Shown here: positions 3,921 through 5,186 of the stretch, one piece after another
How the letters are laid out: each line of letters opens with the position of its first letter
How positions within the stretch are numbered: the first letter of the stretch is position 1
Source: JBJHDF01 sp050486405
GTDB taxonomy: Bacteria; Pseudomonadota; Gammaproteobacteria; Pseudomonadales; Cellvibrionaceae
Length of the DNA stretch: 5,186 nucleotides
Direction: 5' to 3'
NCBI GenBank assembly: GCA_050486405.1
Contig: JBJHDF010000060.1
Span: forward strand, 1-5,186
The notes under the pieces: model-generated
Seen by the model: only the letters and a program-made list of their open reading frames with translations
Databases searched by the model: none
What the model was told of the DNA's origin: nothing
Program-made: the position numbers and the translations under genes

Positions 3921-5186
3921 AGCGGGCGAACCAGATTACACAAATGTGGACAATTTACACAGAAAGTAGCACGCATGTTTCTATACTGATTAATAAGCAG
4001 GGAGTGGTTGGCTTCTGATTCAATGGTTTGCAAGGCGAGTATAGATAGTCTCATTGCTATTAATTCATCAGCCCATTCTTCACAAGGATCTCCATCATCC
4101 GTTCCGTCATAGCAATCATCGTTTGCGCATTCCTCACTAGAATCACCAGAACCAGAAATTGACACGGCTAGTAAGCCAATACCAACCCATTTGCAGGCAT
4201 TCACAAGACCAGCACCAATACACAGGGGATTAGGTCCGGCCACGCAAAATCCAAAAGCTGCTTCGGTCTGCAGACCTTTGGGATCTATATACTGAATTGG
4301 GTTTTGTTCCGCATATGCATAAGTATTTATACCCCCCTCAAGCCCAATCGGATCACTTTGGATGTAGCGGCCAATGGTGGGGTCATAGTCCCTGTGATAG
4401 TTGTAGTAGAGGCCAGTTTCTTGATCGTGGTATTGGCCCGGAAACCGAAACGGCTGGTCGATTAAGGCCAGAGTTTCGGTGATCTCCCCAAACGGCGTGT
4501 AATCCCCCCGCCAGACCACGGCGCCGGTTTCATCCGTCAGCGCCCTCGGCGTACCCAGATGATCATTGTGGTAATAGTAAATAGCATGACTGGCGGTGTC
4601 GATCAAGGCCAACCGCTCGCCGTTGGCGTAGACGTATTCCCGGGTAATCTGGCCGGTGCCGTCGGCCTCGGCGATGATGTTGCCCTGGGGGTCGTAGACG
4701 AAATAGGTGGTGGTGGTGGCGCCCTCTCCATCATGAACGGTCTTGATCACCCGCTGGCCCTGGCCGTTGTGGGTGTAGTCGGCCAGCAGCGCGCCCTGGC
4801 GATGCACCGCCACCAGGCGGTTGCGGACGCTGTAGGTGTAGCTGTCCTCGCCCCGGCTGATGGGGTTGCCCACGGCGTCGTAGGTCAGGCTTTGGGTTTG
4901 GCTGCCATCGTCGATCTGGAGCAGGCGGTTGCTGTCGGCGGCGTAGTCGTAGCTGTCCGTGACCGGGACGCCGTTGTCGGTGCGGACCTGGCTGAGGCGG
5001 TTGCCCACGGGGTCGTAGCTGTAGTCCAGGGTGCCGTAAAGGCCCGTGGCTTCGGTCAGCCGGTCCAGCAGGTCGTAGTCGAAGCTCTGGCTGCGGCTGG
5101 CGTCCAGTAGATCGTCCCACTGGGTGATATTGCCCACCGGGTCGTGGCTGTAGTCGAAGTCCAGCACCGGGGCCTGGGTGACCCGT
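3917..5186 (-). CDS. Rhs/YD-repeat polymorphic toxin, C-terminal part (5' end outside window)
   Basis: The frame is open to the window edge (RVTQAPVLDFDYSHDPVGN), so the N-terminal part lies outside. Numbered from the in-window GTG at 5167, YD-type repeats (LDYSYDPVGNRLSQ, LTYDAVGNPISRGED) occupy roughly residues 1-190. The RHS domain (YYYHNDHLGTPRALTDETG) covers about 195-230. The associated core (PGQYHDQETGLYYNYHRDYD) leads to D272PIGL and the intact motif P290IQYIDPKGL299. In characterised Rhs proteins this region self-cleaves after DPxGL, using aspartates of the motif, to free the toxin held in the YD shell. The released tip would be residues 300-416: a hydrophobic Cys-containing segment (LVNACKWVGIGLLAVSIS), an acidic linker (ECANDDCYDGTDDGDPC) and a helical Cys-rich end (FCVNCPHLCNLV). 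I cannot place this tip in a known toxin family. The delivery route (type VI or other) is not visible. The following gene overlaps by 4 bp. Confidence 0.92.
   Translation of the reverse strand, partial: RVTQAPVLDFDYSHDPVGNITQWDDLLDASRSQSFDYDLLDRLTEATGLYGTLDYSYDPVGNRLSQVRTDNGVPVTDSYDYAADSNRLLQIDDGSQTQSLTYDAVGNPISRGEDSYTYSVRNRLVAVHRQGALLADYTHNGQGQRVIKTVHDGEGATTTTYFVYDPQGNIIAEADGTGQITREYVYANGERLALIDTASHAIYYYHNDHLGTPRALTDETGAVVWRGDYTPFGEITETLALIDQPFRFPGQYHDQETGLYYNYHRDYDPTIGRYIQSDPIGLEGGINTYAYAEQNPIQYIDPKGLQTEAAFGFCVAGPNPLCIGAGLVNACKWVGIGLLAVSISGSGDSSEECANDDCYDGTDDGDPCEEWADELIAMRLSILALQTIESEANHSLLINQYRNMRATFCVNCPHLCNLVRPL
4344..4360 (-). repeat. 17-bp conserved core block in the main rhs gene
   Basis: CCAATCGGATCACTTTG (plus strand) is identical to 1384-1400 and 1689-1705 and encodes QSDPIG. 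Orphan tip 2 has a diverged version at about 2548-2562 that encodes QSDPRG. Confidence 0.8.
4442..4998 (-). repeat. Direct repeat of Rhs core DNA, main-gene copy
   Basis: This is the partner of 2641-3194. Identity ends abruptly at GAGGC (4998 here, 3194 there), beyond which the main gene continues as Rhs core and the displaced copy enters repeat DNA. One extra GGT triplet occurs in a GGT run near 4710-4720. Confidence 0.88.

Overview
The window reads almost entirely on the minus strand. It is the 3' end of a polymorphic-toxin (Rhs/YD-repeat) locus followed by a graveyard of displaced Rhs C-terminal tips. The core DNA is GC-rich, while the tips and putative immunity genes are clearly AT-richer, as is usual for Rhs loci whose tips are exchanged horizontally. 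The Rhs core, together with a REP-associated Y1 transposase (RAYT) and its typical GGGGACAGA / GGGGTCAGAGT satellite sequences, suggests an environmental proteobacterium, probably a gammaproteobacterium. That assignment is tentative because no phylogenetic marker is present.

Layout in transcription order (right to left). (1) 5186-3917: C-terminal part of a long Rhs protein, cut by the window edge, with intact YD repeats, Rhs-associated core, PxxxxDPxGL cleavage motif and a Cys-rich tip of about 117 aa that I cannot assign to a family. (2) 3920-3618: a 100-aa protein overlapping the rhs stop by ATGA, the probable cognate immunity protein. (3) 3617-3195: a 420-bp junction without a convincing gene, packed with three unlike small repeats: a bulged REP-like hairpin between short direct repeats, a tandem GGGGACRGA element, and a 26-bp perfect inverted repeat with a 99-bp loop. 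(4) 3194-2140: displaced Rhs core fragment and second tip, with a stop/start overlap (TGATG) to (5) 2140-1718, a four-TM membrane protein. (6) 1717-1487: third, truncated tip with no partner gene. (7) 1481-936: fourth tip, without a usable start, followed by (8) 880-599, a three-TM small membrane protein. (9) 598-410: RAYT-linked repeats. (10) 409-1: the N-terminal 136 residues of a RAYT, running off the window.

How it works together: the intact rhs gene plus its coupled partner is the likely expressed toxin/immunity pair. The downstream modules resemble the silent orphan rhs-CT/immunity cassettes known from other Rhs loci, which share core DNA with the main gene and can be recombined onto it. 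The orphan membrane proteins may still protect against sibling toxins carrying the old tips. The most interesting material is the set of unassigned tip/partner pairs, the erosion of the DPxGL motif in every orphan tip, and the RAYT-associated repeats lying at cassette borders. Toxicity, immunity and cassette switching are inferred from architecture and are not proven by the sequence.
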